64,000 nt of DNA from Ecdyonurus torrentis (lineage: Eukaryota; Arthropoda; Insecta; Ephemeroptera; Heptageniidae). Shown piece after piece: positions 1 through 10,672 of this stretch. The translations under genes and the position numbers were made by a program. The stretch is taken from NCBI GenBank assembly GCA_949318235.1, contig CASGGR010000022.1:1-64000 (forward strand), read 5' to 3'. The first letter of the stretch is position 1; the number at the start of each line of letters is the position of its first letter. The notes under the pieces are model-generated. The model did not search any database. It was given only the letters and a program-made list of their open reading frames with translations, and was not told where the DNA came from.

Positions 1-856
1 ATTGCTAAACCTTTAGCACTGCATTTTTTTTTTTGAGAAAAATATGATAATATTAAAAAAAAAATACTTGATTAAAAAAAATAAAATAAATTATATATTT
101 AAATTTAAAATATAACATCAGAATTGAAAATATAAATGAAACGAATCAAAGTTTTTAATTTAATTTAAAATAAATAAGTTAGTTTTTTTTTTCAAAAACA
201 TTTTTATTTCGTTGTATATGTATTGTTAAATTTTTATTTATATATATCCACGATATTAAGGTTAATAAATAAAATGATATTGCAAAATTTGAAATTTTCA
301 TTTTTTTTTATTATTTTCATAATAACGTTATATTAATTTTAAAATTAAAGTTTTTTGGTGCTACAATTTAGGTAAATAAAAATGTAAAAATATTTCGAAA
401 GTTAGTCAAAATAAAAAGTGGTAGAAATGTACGTAAGTCCAGGTATTTGCTACTTTATTGTTTCTTAAGAAATAATGTTAATTATAGGTTATCTTTTATT
501 TGCTAGTATTGTTGCATTGCCAGGCTGCCAGATTGATTATTGTATCAATTAACTTTATAACAATTAATTTTAAAACTTATAGACTTGCGTGCATTGTTAA
601 TATTTAAAATAACAACTTTCTGGCTTGGGTTAGATTTTTAAAATTTCTATAACAATAACAATATTTTGGATGCTCAATATACCACGCTTTAACGTTACTA
701 AACTGTTACTTTTTCAAAAACCATAATTGAAAATGCAACTTTTTTTTTATTGTTTTTTATTTCTTTATTTTTTTTCAAAAAAAAAAGTTTTAAATCTTGC
801 AGCATATCTGTACTACCTTATCTGTATCTTTATACCCCCTCTCATATCCTAGCATT
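1..856. other. AT-rich intergenic DNA
   Basis: Poly-A and poly-T rich sequence with no open frame of coding character, no recognisable repeat family and no RNA gene that I can see. Confidence 0.6.
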
Positions 857-1093
857 TCGACCACATTTTTGTAGATTCTAATGTATTGGCAAGCATAAGG
901 AAACGTATTTTCTCTTATTTTTTGCATAAATCAAAGTGCATTATAACTTAATGCATTTTTCTCATATTTCTGTACCTTATAAGAAGCTACAAAAGAGTTT
1001 TTAATTAAGATTTGAAGCTTTTTTTGTATTAAAAAATTAAAGTTTTTTTTCCTATGCTGTCCTGTGTATTCATGATCAACAAAATGGCGGATT
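857..1093. mobile_element. Diverged MITE, same family as 4016-4236
   Basis: The right arm (about 1050-1093) reads poly-T, CCTATGCTG, a GTATT block and then ATGGCGG. The left arm (about 857-906) is a degraded inverted match, with GACCACAT, AATGTATT and AGCATAAGGAAA. The same ordered blocks form both arms of the cleaner element at 4016-4236. No internal coding potential is seen. The short minus-strand open frame across this interval lies inside the element and is not a gene. The family is unknown and the match is moderate, so the limits are approximate. Confidence 0.4.
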
Positions 1094-1533
1094 TTAAATA
1101 TTGATGCAAGCATTTTTAATATGAGTTAAACCGCTCTACAGATACAATCATTATTCGTCTTATTCAGTTTTTTTTTTTAATAATTGCATTTTTTTTACAT
1201 TGTATAAGTATTGGTAAATATTTTGTGCGGTTTTTTAGCAAAAAGTATCGTTGTCGATGCATCAAATATACTGTCAATTTTAATTAAACTATAACAATAA
1301 CTGTTATATAATTGATCTTATACAACAATTCAATAAGCAGATATCGTTAGTGTAAATACAATAATTGTACTCTAAAATGTAACCTTTAAAAAACACTTTT
1401 TTTATTTACAAAAAGTGTAAAAAGTTATAAAATTTTAAATACAAATTAAATTTTATTAATTTATTATGCCTTGGGAAAAAAAAACTAAAAACTTTTCTAA
1501 TTTGATATTAATTTTAGCATTATAGTAAATTAA
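1094..1533. other. AT-rich spacer
   Basis: AT-rich sequence between two MITEs. I see no gene, RNA or repeat. It ends with the TTAA (1530-1533) that is the left target-site duplication of the next element. Confidence 0.55.
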
Positions 1534-1860
1534 AGGCATAGACAACATGAAAACATTTGCATTTACATAACAAATCACTTGATGGGACTTACATAAATAA
1601 CATTAATTGGTCTCAAAACCCAACTGTAGCGCCATAGCAGTGATCAGAAAATTTCGATTTATGCAACCCGCACAACATTTTTATACTAGTTTTTGCCTGT
1701 TTATGACGTCATAAACATGAATATTCACGCAAATTGCATAATTTACACTTTTTTCAAACTCTCTTGTGGGGGCCACATTAACATTCTTGTAAAAAATATC
1801 ATCAGTTTTGTAGATCCCATTTTGTGTTTAAAACATGTTGTTTCAATGTTTCCTATGCCT
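1534..1860. mobile_element. Kolobok-like MITE with TTAA target duplication (copy 1)
   Basis: The element begins AGGCATAGAC and ends CTATGCCT, and is bounded by TTAA at 1530-1533 and at 1861-1864. A second copy at 5500-5837 shares the termini, the TTAA flanks and ordered internal blocks (CTCAAAACCCAA, GCACAACATTTT, TGACGTCATAAACATGA). TTAA duplication with termini of this kind fits the Kolobok superfamily; piggyBac also uses TTAA but normally starts CCC. It is non-autonomous with no transposase frame. It contains one TGACGTCA at about 1704. Confidence 0.7.
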
Positions 1861-2123
1861 TTAACATAAATATTTGCATGTTCACACAGCTCAATACAAA
1901 ATTATTTAAACAATTAGCCTCAGTTTGGATTTCAAATGAACTAAAACATATTGCCAAGTCTTTATTTTATTTATATTAAAATGTGTATTATGTCAAAGTT
2001 GTCCAAGTTATTTAGTGCTCACATATGCCGTCTTGTTTGTTTGACTATTCTAATATTTAATATTTTCAGGAATAGAAGCAGACAGTTGAAGATCGACAGC
2101 CGCAGTGTAGACATAGTCAGCTT
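1861..2123. other. Intergenic, possible splice acceptor
   Basis: AT-rich DNA ending in a polypyrimidine tract and TTTTCAG near 2068, followed by a GC-richer stretch open in one frame until TGA at 2143. No matching donor keeps that frame open, so it is not called as an exon. Confidence 0.3.
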
Positions 2124-2180
2124 TGACCTTGACATCTCAGCCTGACACGTGGCTGCACACGTGTCACGTCAGTCCACGTG
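2124..2180. promoter_or_regulatory. Cluster of E-box palindromes and a nuclear-receptor half site
   Basis: TGACCTTGA (2124-2132) is the reverse complement of TCAAGGTCA, the monomeric ERR/SF-1 type site. It is followed by three perfect CACGTG E-boxes at 2146-2151, 2158-2163 and 2175-2180, with TCACGTCA, a CRE-like site, between the last two. Such density in 57 bases of an AT-rich region is suggestive of an enhancer or promoter. No transcript start can be shown from sequence. Confidence 0.35.
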
Positions 2181-2236
2181 GCTTAATTGTGCTGTTGTAT
2201 ATTGTGAGTAACATCGAACTTCTGTTTGTCGTCAGC

Positions 2237-2572
<336 letters not shown>

Positions 2573-2698
2573 CTTTTCTTTTGCCTTTGCATTCTATTGC
2601 ACCGCTAGTTCAATAAAGTTAAGAAAGAGAGAGAGAGAGAGAGATAGAAAAATGCAGAAAGACAAAAAAAGGAGCTAAATTAAATGCAACTTTCTCCT

Positions 2699-2838
<140 letters not shown>

Positions 2839-2972
2839 TATAAAATAACATTAAAAACTTTAACACTGAAGATATTCTGTAAAAGTAAATATAAGGTAAA
2901 GAGGCAGATAAATATTAAAGTGGAACCATAAAGATTGATGTTAAAGAAATCAGGAGCATAATAGAGAGGCAT

Positions 2973-2978
<6 letters not shown>

Positions 2979-3051
<73 letters not shown>
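2979..3051. repeat. (AG)n microsatellite
   Basis: AG run of about 73 bases, in the opposite dinucleotide orientation to the TC run at 2701-2835. The two could pair as inverted repeats across about 140 bases of spacer. Confidence 0.95.
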
Positions 3052-3509
3052 CAGAGAAAAGGGGAGGGAATACAAATCAGAGAGATGTAATCAGATATTG
3101 CTGCTTTTGTCTGTTTTTTTTATATTTCTGCATTTCACTCTCTTGCATTCTATTAAATTTACATTACAAAAATAATCGATAACAAAACATTGTAATCGTA
3201 AGTACGACGATCAAACCCAGGACTGCGATTTTTTTATTATATTTTTTTTTAATTTTTAGGAAAAAAATATAAAAATATTTTTAAATACAAATACAAATGT
3301 TCTAAATATAAGAGCGTTTCTAATTGAATTTATTGCCAGGGTGCTAAATGTTGTATATTAATCTTTATGTTTTATCTTGACAGTGAAAAAACTTAAATAT
3401 TTATTCGTGTTTTCATGTACTCACAGATCAAAACATTAGTATTGAAATTTCTCAGCTTTAGTTTGAATCACACACAATTTTAATTAAGATTTTAAAATAA
3501 CAATTTCAG
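3052..3509. other. AT-rich sequence, putative intron end
   Basis: AT-rich DNA with no open frame. It ends in an AT-rich tract and TTTCAG, a plausible splice acceptor for the exon-like segment that follows. Confidence 0.35.
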
Positions 3510-3684
3510 TTTCAGAACTGCATCGTCCTGACACCCTTGAGCACCACAGACGAACTTGACCTGCACTCCAAGGTCACCACAGAGGTCAATGGCACATGTC
3601 AAGTAACTTCTGAAATCACAACATGCAAAAATCAAACAATTGACAAGTTGCAAGACAACTTCAAAACAAAAATAATTAATGGAG
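3510..3684 (+). CDS. Candidate internal exon of an unrecognised, possibly secreted protein
   Basis: This segment has clearly richer base composition than its surroundings and is open through 58 codons. It is bounded by an acceptor-like AATTTCAG (AG at 3508-3509) and a donor-like GGAG/GTTAGC at 3684/3685; the frame closes three bases into the intron at TAG 3687-3689. The peptide has three cysteines, acidic and threonine-rich character, and two N-glycosylation sequons (NGT and NQT), which fit an extracellular or luminal protein. An alternative acceptor lies at 3514-3515. The exon would start in phase 0 and end in phase 1. No initiator or other exon is identifiable here and I recognise no family. 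Composition and paired splice signals are the support; a decayed repeat fragment remains possible. Confidence 0.45.
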
Positions 3685-4015
3685 GTTAGCGGTTTAAAAA
3701 ATATGCTTTAAAATGACTCTGGCTTAAACATGTAAAATTATGTCTAGTATTTCTGATTTTAATTTCTCCGAAATCATTGGAGTAGTTTTCTTAAAAATGT
3801 TAAAAAACGTGTTTTTACCCATAAGCGTTATGTTAAATAAGAAGACCCTTAGCTTTCCCCACGTCTCCCAGTGCTAAACCGATAACCTCCATTATGTTTC
3901 ATAATGATGTAATAAAAATTGTAAAATAAGACTGAATTAATTTTAGTCCAGTTTAAGTGAAACAAGATTTTAGCTTGAAATTGATGTTATAGAGAGGTTT
4001 CACTGATATTTAAGA
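3685..4015. other. AT-rich sequence after candidate exon
   Basis: No coding, RNA or repeat feature seen. A small GC-richer patch lies near 3850-3890 (CTTTCCCCACGTCTCCC). If the exon at 3510-3684 is real, this would be the start of its downstream intron. Confidence 0.4.
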
Positions 4016-4236
4016 GCCGCCATTATGTGGGTCACAAATACATAGGCCAGTATAGGAAAAAAGTAATTTTTATATTTTTAATAGCTAAATTTAAACTTAT
4101 TTTTAACTCCTAATAAGCTAAGAGAATATCAAAAAAATACTGACAGTCGAAATAAACTTTTATTTCTGTGACCAATGATGTAAAATAATGTTTTTCCTAT
4201 GCTGGACAATGTATTAGTCACCACAAACATGGCGGC
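4016..4236. mobile_element. MITE with ~50-bp inverted termini
   Basis: The left end runs GCCGCCAT, GTGG, AATACAT, CCAGTATAGGAAAAA. The right end is its inverted, slightly diverged counterpart ending ATGGCGGC at 4236. The core is about 120 bases, AT-rich and non-coding. I cannot define a target-site duplication. Related arms occur at 857-1093, and a looser resemblance (CCTATGTT then CATGGCG) is seen in 6422-6720. Confidence 0.55.
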
Positions 4237-4983
4237 AAAGCGCAAGGATGTGCACAAGGCCTTTAAACACACAAATAAATAAGTTCAAAAAAACTTGTGC
4301 TTATTTTTATATATTTCAACATTTTGGTTCAGTAAAGTTCAGTCACTTATCTTCACAGAAATAAGAAAATACGTAATTATGTTGCAATTATGTTAATATA
4401 GCATAAGTTATGCTGAATTAACATAATTAGCATATTAGCTGGTATGGCCATATATGTAACTCTGTACTCGTAACTGTGTACTCCTCACCGAGTATAGGTT
4501 AGAGCCACTGCTGGGTGCGTACGTCAAGTGTGAGAGCACAACATGTTGCACGATGTATGTTTACATGCATTCCATGACGACGCACAGTATTCGTGGAGGT
4601 GCATGATTGATGTGATTACACCGACCAGCCTGCCTAGATGTTTCCATGGTTTCTCTAGGCTGTCATGGTGAATGCCGGGCTGTGTACTTAGGCCGTGGCT
4701 GCCACGTGTGTTCTTTTCCATTAATTGTTCTGTCGATAAGACAATGTCTTGACTGGGACTGGGATTGGTTAATAGCACGATAACACAATATGGCAAAAAA
4801 AAAAAAAAAAAAAAAAGACAAATAAAAATGGTGTCCGCCACACAATGTATGCAACACAGCACAATTTTTGTTCAATATAACGTAAATTATGGTGTATTGA
4901 ACAAACTGTGCTGAAAATAAGCTCACATTATTATTACGTAGTTATTTTTGTCCTTGTTCATTATTTAAATATTAAAACGGTGA
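4237..4983. other. Unassigned stretch with GC-richer core
   Basis: The segment at about 4500-4760 is GC-richer than its surroundings and may be unique sequence. Two minus-strand frames cross it (to about 4926), but they run through a T-rich tract complementary to the A run at 4796-4816 and show no recognisable domain. I cannot call a gene. It could be an old exon, a promoter-proximal segment or an unrecognised repeat. Confidence 0.3.
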
Positions 4984-5245
4984 GTGACGTCACGATCATT
5001 ATGATGTAGACTTGCCAATACAAACGTGCAACTTTGACAGTTAGTTAATTGTGATTATATAACATTTGTGACGTCACGATCATTATGATGTAGACTTGCC
5101 AATACAAACGTGCAACTTTGACAGTTAGTTAATTGTGATTATATAACATTTGTGACGTCACGTTCATTATGATGTAGACTTGCCAATACAAACGTGCAAC
5201 TTTGACAGTTAGTTTATTGTGATTATATAACATTTGTGACGTCAC
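4984..5245. repeat. 84-bp tandem repeat, three units
   Basis: GTGACGTCAC recurs at 4984, 5068, 5152 and 5236, exactly 84 bases apart. The intervening sequences are near-identical (GATCATTATGATG, GACTTGCCAATACAAACG, GTGATTATATAACATTT). Each unit opens with the CRE-type palindrome TGACGTCA. The very low divergence indicates recent duplication. Confidence 0.95.
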
Positions 5246-5499
5246 CAACTTTGACTGGACACAATTTCAACATAAGGAGGCCTTACGAAAAGCCACAACG
5301 ACATAAATGAACGAGGAATGTACATGAAATAAAACAAATTAAAACAATTTTGTTCCACCAGATTTAAGGCACTTAACTTGAAAAGCGAGTACTTTATATT
5401 TTGTTGTTTATAATTGTAGTCTTTTCTTGCATTTTATGGCTTGAATACGATTTATTGTGTCTTCAATGATTATCTTAGCTCGTTTTTTTATAGTTTTAA
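5246..5499. other. Possible left part of a larger inverted-repeat element
   Basis: AGGAGGCCTTACGA near 5276 has an inverted near-match, TCGTAAGGCCTCCA, near 5934. This suggests an outer element (about 5235-5975) that contains the 84-bp repeats and received the Kolobok-like MITE. The arms are short and diverged, so this is tentative. Confidence 0.3.
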
Positions 5500-5837
5500 A
5501 GGCATAGACCGAAAAAAAATAAGTATTTATATCACAAAATACCTAATGGGATTTACATAACTAACTTTAGTTTGTCTCAAAACCCAAGAATAGCCTCGTA
5601 GCTAAAATTAGAAAATTTGATTTATGAAACCCGCACAACATTTTCATTCTGAATTTTACATGTTCTTGACGTCATAAACATGAATTTTTACGGAAACTGC
5701 ATACTTTACAGTTTTTTAACGCTCTCTCGTGGAGATACAATATATAACATCTAGTAAAAATTGTCATTAGTTTTGAAGATCCTATTTCATGTTTTTTCAT
5801 TAAAAAGCACATATTTTTTTTTATTTGGTCTATGCCT
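5500..5837. mobile_element. Kolobok-like MITE with TTAA target duplication (copy 2)
   Basis: Termini AGGCATAGACC and GGTCTATGCCT are perfect inverted repeats of 11 bases, flanked by TTAA at 5496-5499 and 5838-5841. It shares internal blocks with copy 1 at 1534-1860, including TGACGTCATAAACATGA. No transposase frame is present. The TIRs are better preserved than in copy 1, although the internal sequence has diverged, so the two are not a recent duplication. Confidence 0.75.
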
Positions 5838-6421
5838 TTAAGTGTTTCAAATAACCTATTATAAATTATTTTTTATTTCAACTATGCGTCATAAATATTG
5901 CGCAATTTCGTGCTTCAATTTGTTTCATTGCTGTCGTAAGGCCTCCAGTTGTGTCAATGATGTCATAATCCTAGATTTAGCAAAAATTATATTTGTTAGT
6001 TAAATTATAAGCAACATTTTTTAAATTTAACGTTTAAATATTGATTTTATTATAATATTCAAATTAATAATTTTGTTGCTTTATACGTCATAGCTGAGTC
6101 TAGAGATCAACATATTGAAATAAGAACACGGAAAAAAATTGTTTTATGAAATTGACATTTGAAATTCTTTCTACATGATTCAGCTATATTTACAATCAAA
6201 AAAATATAAAATACAATTTACCAAATTTTCATTTTTTTATAGTCTTTGAATTTATTTTTTTGTATAAAATCTTTCAAGATTTAATTTTTAAAACCTTTTT
6301 TAATTTTTTTTTTAGTTAAAATATAATAATTTTTAATTCTAAACTTGAAATTAAAATTAAAATTGTATCATTAATTTTTTTACCATTTATTTTACATAAC
6401 TTCAATATAAATGTATAATAA
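5838..6421. other. AT-rich spacer
   Basis: AT-rich DNA without coding potential. It holds the inverted counterpart (about 5930-5948) of the GGCCTTACGA block described at 5246-5499. Confidence 0.45.
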
Positions 6422-6720
6422 AGGGTGTATGCACATGACGTCATACGAAATGCGCTTAGACGCCATATTGTAATAATAAAAAACATTTCTCCTCAAAGGA
6501 AAAGCATTGTTTTTGTTCTATCTTCTTTGGGAAAAATAATTAAATTGTGCCTTAAAATTTCCTTAACAAACATATTGAAATTTTAAGCTTAGAAAAACAA
6601 TAATGGAATAAAAAGAGTTCTAAAATGTTTTTAACATAAAAAATGTTAATTTTTGTATATTTGCCTATGTTATTTAGTTATCCAACATGGCGACGTAATT
6701 AACATGAATGCATACACCCT
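6422..6720. mobile_element. MITE with AGGGTGTATGCA termini
   Basis: The element begins AGGGTGTATGCA and ends TGCATACACCCT, a perfect 12-bp terminal inverted repeat. The inverted similarity continues inward with indels (GACGCCATATTG against CAACATGGCGACG). The core is AT-rich and about 200 bases long. It contains one TGACGTCA at about 6436. I cannot identify a clear target-site duplication, so the superfamily is unassigned. Confidence 0.6.
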
Positions 6721-7299
6721 ATATGCTATATTACATAGATATACTATGCATTGTAGTATAGACTATGCTGTATTGTACATTAAGTGCTGTAAATACGAAG
6801 GCATAATTATTTCTATATTTTTTAAATTCAGTGTTGATGTAATTTTTGTTCCTGGGGCCCAAAATATATTTTTGTTAATATTTTTTATTACATTTATTTT
6901 GTAATATGCATTTTATGTAAATTTAAAAATAAATAAATTATATTTGCAATGACATTTGTTAGTTTTTTTATTTCTTAAATCAAAAACACTTATCTTTAGA
7001 AATTTTGAACAATTTTGTAAATGTACAGGAATAAAAAAAAATAAAAAACTTTAAAAATAATTTTCCAAAAAAGTACAACGTTATTTTAATATTAACCATT
7101 GGAAACCTTTAATAAAGTTTTTACTGTTTCATCAGTTAAATAAATTAACTAAATATAAAGTTTGGGCACAATATTCAAATTAGAATACAAAATAAATTAT
7201 ATTTAGGAAGGTAGAAAGTCGTCAAAGTCTGACTGCACAAAAAAATTGTTTAGGAAAATTATATTAAACTGTTTAATATATAATTATAGTAGACCTTAT
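6721..7299. other. AT-rich spacer
   Basis: Low-complexity AT-rich DNA. A short plus-strand open frame ending at 6904 has an AT-driven, hydrophobic translation and no family resemblance, so it is not called. Confidence 0.5.
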
Positions 7300-7480
<181 letters not shown>

Positions 7481-7794
7481 TATAAATTAATTGTCTATAT
7501 ATATTTATTATACATATTTATATATGTATATATCGATAAAAAATATATAATTTAAATAGCGTAAAAATTGATATTAATTGAAGTAGAATATATTGCAATT
7601 TTTTTTAATTTTTTTTCTAACTAATCATGCAAAGTTGAGGGATGTTTTTTTTAAGTTGATTTTTTCTCAAAAATATTACTTGATAATTAATTGAATTATA
7701 ATATCAGAGACTGAGATTTATTTTTTATTTTTTTTTTTTTTTTGTTCAAAAAAAAAAAAAAAAAAAAAGCAAGAAAATTTATATTGTCATGATT
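7481..7794. other. AT-rich sequence with homopolymer tracts
   Basis: Contains a long T run beside a long A run (about 7728-7768), then a possible splice acceptor, GATTTGCAG, at about 7792-7800. No gene seen. Confidence 0.4.
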
Positions 7795-8285
7795 TGCAGA
7801 TGTAAGGAGTGGTGAGTTGTCAGTGAAACAGCGTCAAGGCAGGATTTGCTGTCATCCAAACCATGTTAACGGGTTTGTCAACGCTAAGAAAAGACCCATT
7901 TGCCTTGTGGTCAGGAGGGAGGAACCACAATGCCCAACATTCAATCGTCCACGAAACGTGAACCGAGGTGAAAGGATGAGACCCCATCAAGTGCCCGATT
8001 GATCAAGACCCCGTCTTTGTGCCTAAACCAAGTGGGGGGGGGGGGGGGTTGATGCAGGTGGTTACCTCTAGCGCAGCCCTCCACGTATTGTTATTGAATA
8101 TTGTACTATGTAATGCCGTGCCTTGCCTATGTACCCATATAACTTCAAACTTCCCTCCAACCCTGTAGGTAAAATGTAATCAGCTGCACATCTAGCGGAG
8201 ATTTTTTGGAGGTTAGCTTTGTTTACGAGGGGCTTCTGTTGTGTTTTTGGGTAGAAGGAGAGAGCCCAGGGAAAAACCATGATGG
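7795..8285. other. GC-richer unassigned segment, possible degraded exon
   Basis: Richer in G and C than its surroundings, preceded by an acceptor-like TTTGCAG. A 61-codon plus-strand frame (7817-8002) opens only with GTG and shows no recognisable domain. It is followed by a 15-base G run (8034-8048). After the G run, a short plus-strand frame reads VVTSSAALHV, which resembles the last strand of an I-set immunoglobulin domain but is far too short to be decisive. It could be a decayed exon or an unrecognised repeat. Confidence 0.25.
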
Positions 8286-8293
8286 TAAATTTT

Positions 8294-8822
8294 TAGAGCT
8301 GTAAATTGAAACTGGTTCGAGTACCCGCTCGGGCGAAAATCTTCGGGTGCTCTTTTTTTTTTTGAAAATTGAAAACACGGCATTCGAGCTTTTAGCTCGA
8401 AAACGAGCTTTTTAGAGTTGAGATCGTAAATGACTCGTGAAAAACACAAGCTTTTGAAAATAAATCGAGCAAATATACAAATTTTGAAGAAAGCAAAGGA
8501 AAAAATGTTTGTGATTTTTGTTTAAAATTGCATTTTAAATATTAAATCATACAAAATAAGTTGTTTAAAATATTTTTAAAAATTATCTTATTTTATATTG
8601 ACTTTTATCCTTCAAAAACATTTTTTCATAATGAAAATTGAGCTTTTTTCTTCACAGGTATGAAAGCTCGTTTTTAAACTTTAGCTCAAATGTCGAGCTT
8701 TCCGAGCTTTGGCTCGCTTTTCGAGTTAAAACTCGATTTCAAGCTATACCTGGGTTTTAAGTCAAACCGGGCTAAAAAATTTCAGTCCGGGCTAAAAATA
8801 TTTCGAGTTCTTTACAGCTCTA
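8294..8822. mobile_element. hAT-like MITE with AGAGCTGTAAA termini
   Basis: Termini TAGAGCTGTAAA and TTTACAGCTCTA are perfect 12-bp inverted repeats. They are flanked by TAAATTTT (8286-8293) and TAAATTAT (8823-8830), an 8-base target duplication with one mismatch, as expected for hAT. Inside, short motifs built on GAGCTTTT and CTCGA recur many times in both orientations near each end, and the centre is AT-rich. There is no transposase frame. Minus-strand open frames at 8068-8449 overlap the left arm and are not genes. Confidence 0.72.
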
Positions 8823-9165
8823 TAAATTATGTAATGTAAATTGTGTAAGTTAATTTTGTGAATATTAGGATATATTTAGTCGTAATTGAGGTAGATTACG
8901 ACTAAATATATTCCTGAAATCAGGGTTAGGATATAAATTCAAGGATAGGATTTAGGTAGGGAGCAGATGATGGTTGATATAAAATATAGACAAGAGAAAC
9001 ACCAAGCGTCCCTTGTGCTATATCACATACACATAGGATAGCATAGGGCCCACGCTACTTGGCGGCAATAGGATGTTATATTTAATAAATATTGATTAAT
9101 AAGCATTGTATTAAAGTTAAATATACGGCTTCATTTAATTAATATTTAAACTTATCTAATAGATT
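8823..9165. other. Spacer containing a strong hairpin
   Basis: Mostly AT-rich. At 8868-8915 the arms TATATTTAGTCGTAAT and ATTACGACTAAATATA are perfect inverses around a loop of about seven bases. I see no coding sequence. Confidence 0.5.
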
Positions 9166-9212
9166 AGCGGCCGGAGTCGCGTGAGCGACGCGGTGCAGTC
9201 GACTGCGTCGAA
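9166..9212. other. GC-rich palindrome at the edge of satellite A
   Basis: GCAGTCGACTGC is a perfect 12-base palindrome, embedded in a larger imperfect inverted repeat (CGACGC at the left, GCGTCG at the right). The GC-rich patch lies immediately before the first satellite A monomer and has no counterpart inside that array. Confidence 0.5.
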
Positions 9213-10672
9213 AAAAAATTTCAGCTCCTGAAAAATTATTTTTGATGATATCTCAGAAACAAATAAAGCCACAGACTTGCGGTTTGAACTCAAATGTAGC
9301 ACTTTAAAATGGCTTATGAAAAGTTTATCACACTTTAATCACTTCAAATAAAGCTTTTTGAGTTTTTGAGAATTTTTGTGTTTTCTTACTGAAGCTCATA
9401 TGAAGAAAACAGTTTGTAACTCGAGTTCTAACTGAAATACAAAGTTGCGGTTTTGAATTAAAGTGATGCAAAACGGTCAATAGTAATAAATGCACATCTA
9501 GAAACAAAATTTAGGAGAAAAATTTTCAACAAAAAAAATTTAATTTTAAGCTTCTGAAAAATGATTTTTGATGATATCTCAAAATTTAATAAAGCTACAG
9601 ACTTGCGGTTTGAACTCAAATATAGCACTTTGAAATATCTTATGAAAATATTATTACGTTTTATTCGCTAAAAATAAAACTTTTTGAGTTTCTGAGAATT
9701 TTAGTGTTTTCTCACTGAAGTCAGCAGCATATAGCCGATATGAAAAAAACAAAAAGTTTGTAATTTGAGTTGTAATTGTGATAAAAAGTAGCGGTTTTAA
9801 ATAAAAGTGATGCAAAATGTTCAATAGTACTAAATGCACATCTAGAAACAAAATTAAGGATTTTTTTTTAAATAATTTTCAGCCTATGAAAAATGATTTT
9901 TAATAATATCTAAAAAACTAATAAAGCTACAGACTTGCAGTTTGAATTCAAATGTAGCACTTGAAATGTCTTATGAAAACTTTATAACACTTTAGTCGCT
10001 AAAAATAAAACTTTTTAAGTTTCTAAAAATTTTAGTGTTTTGTCACTGAATTCAGTAACATAGTCGATATGAAGAAAAAACTTGTAAGTCAAGTTCTAAT
10101 TGAGATAGAAAGTTGCGGTTTTTAATTACAGTGATTCAAAACCGTCAAAAGTACTAAATGCACATCTAGAAACAAAATTGAGGAAAAAAAATTCAAAAAA
10201 AAATTAATTTTTAGCTTCTGAAAACGATTTTTGATGATATCTTAAAATTTAATAAAGCTACAGACTTTTGAACAGAGGTTTGAACTGAAACGTATCACTT
10301 TGAATTGTCTTAGGAAAAGTTTATTACACTTTAGGCGCAAAAAATAAAACTTTCTCAGTTTTTGAGAATTTTAATGTTTTCTTATCAAAGTCTATAGCAT
10401 TATAGCCTATATAAAGAAAAAAAATTTGTAACTCAAGTTCCAATTGAGATACAAAGATGCGGTTTTGAAATAAAGTGATGCAAAACGCTCTATAGCATTA
10501 TATGCAATTCTAGAAATAAAATTGAGAAAAATAATTTTTCCAAAAAAAATTTTTTTTTTTCAGATTCTGAAAACTATTTTTGATGATATCTCAGAAACTA
10601 ATAATGCTACAAACTTGCCGTTTGAACTAAAATGTATCACTTTGAATTGTTTTATGAAAAGTTTATTACACT
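9213..10672. repeat. Satellite A, short diverged array
   Basis: Roughly four and a half monomers. The anchor block GATGATATCT (or variant) occurs near 9244, 9570, 9902, 10233 and 10582, a spacing of about 326-349 bases. Each monomer contains GACTTGCGGTTTGAAC, GTTTATTACACTTTA-type and CATCTAGAAACAAAAT blocks. It is the same family as the array at 46611-64000 but internally more diverged, consistent with an older or array-edge segment. The array stops in mid-monomer at TTACACTT, where the LTR-like sequence begins. Confidence 0.92.

Noticed and set aside
3197..3235. Reverse-strand GGGTTTGATC resembling a tRNA B box
   Set aside because: No A box, acceptor stem or poly-T terminator at the right spacing. 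At best a decayed SINE end.
8053..8100. Immunoglobulin I-set domain remnant
   Set aside because: About ten residues of similarity only; no cysteine or tryptophan landmarks could be placed in the same frame.
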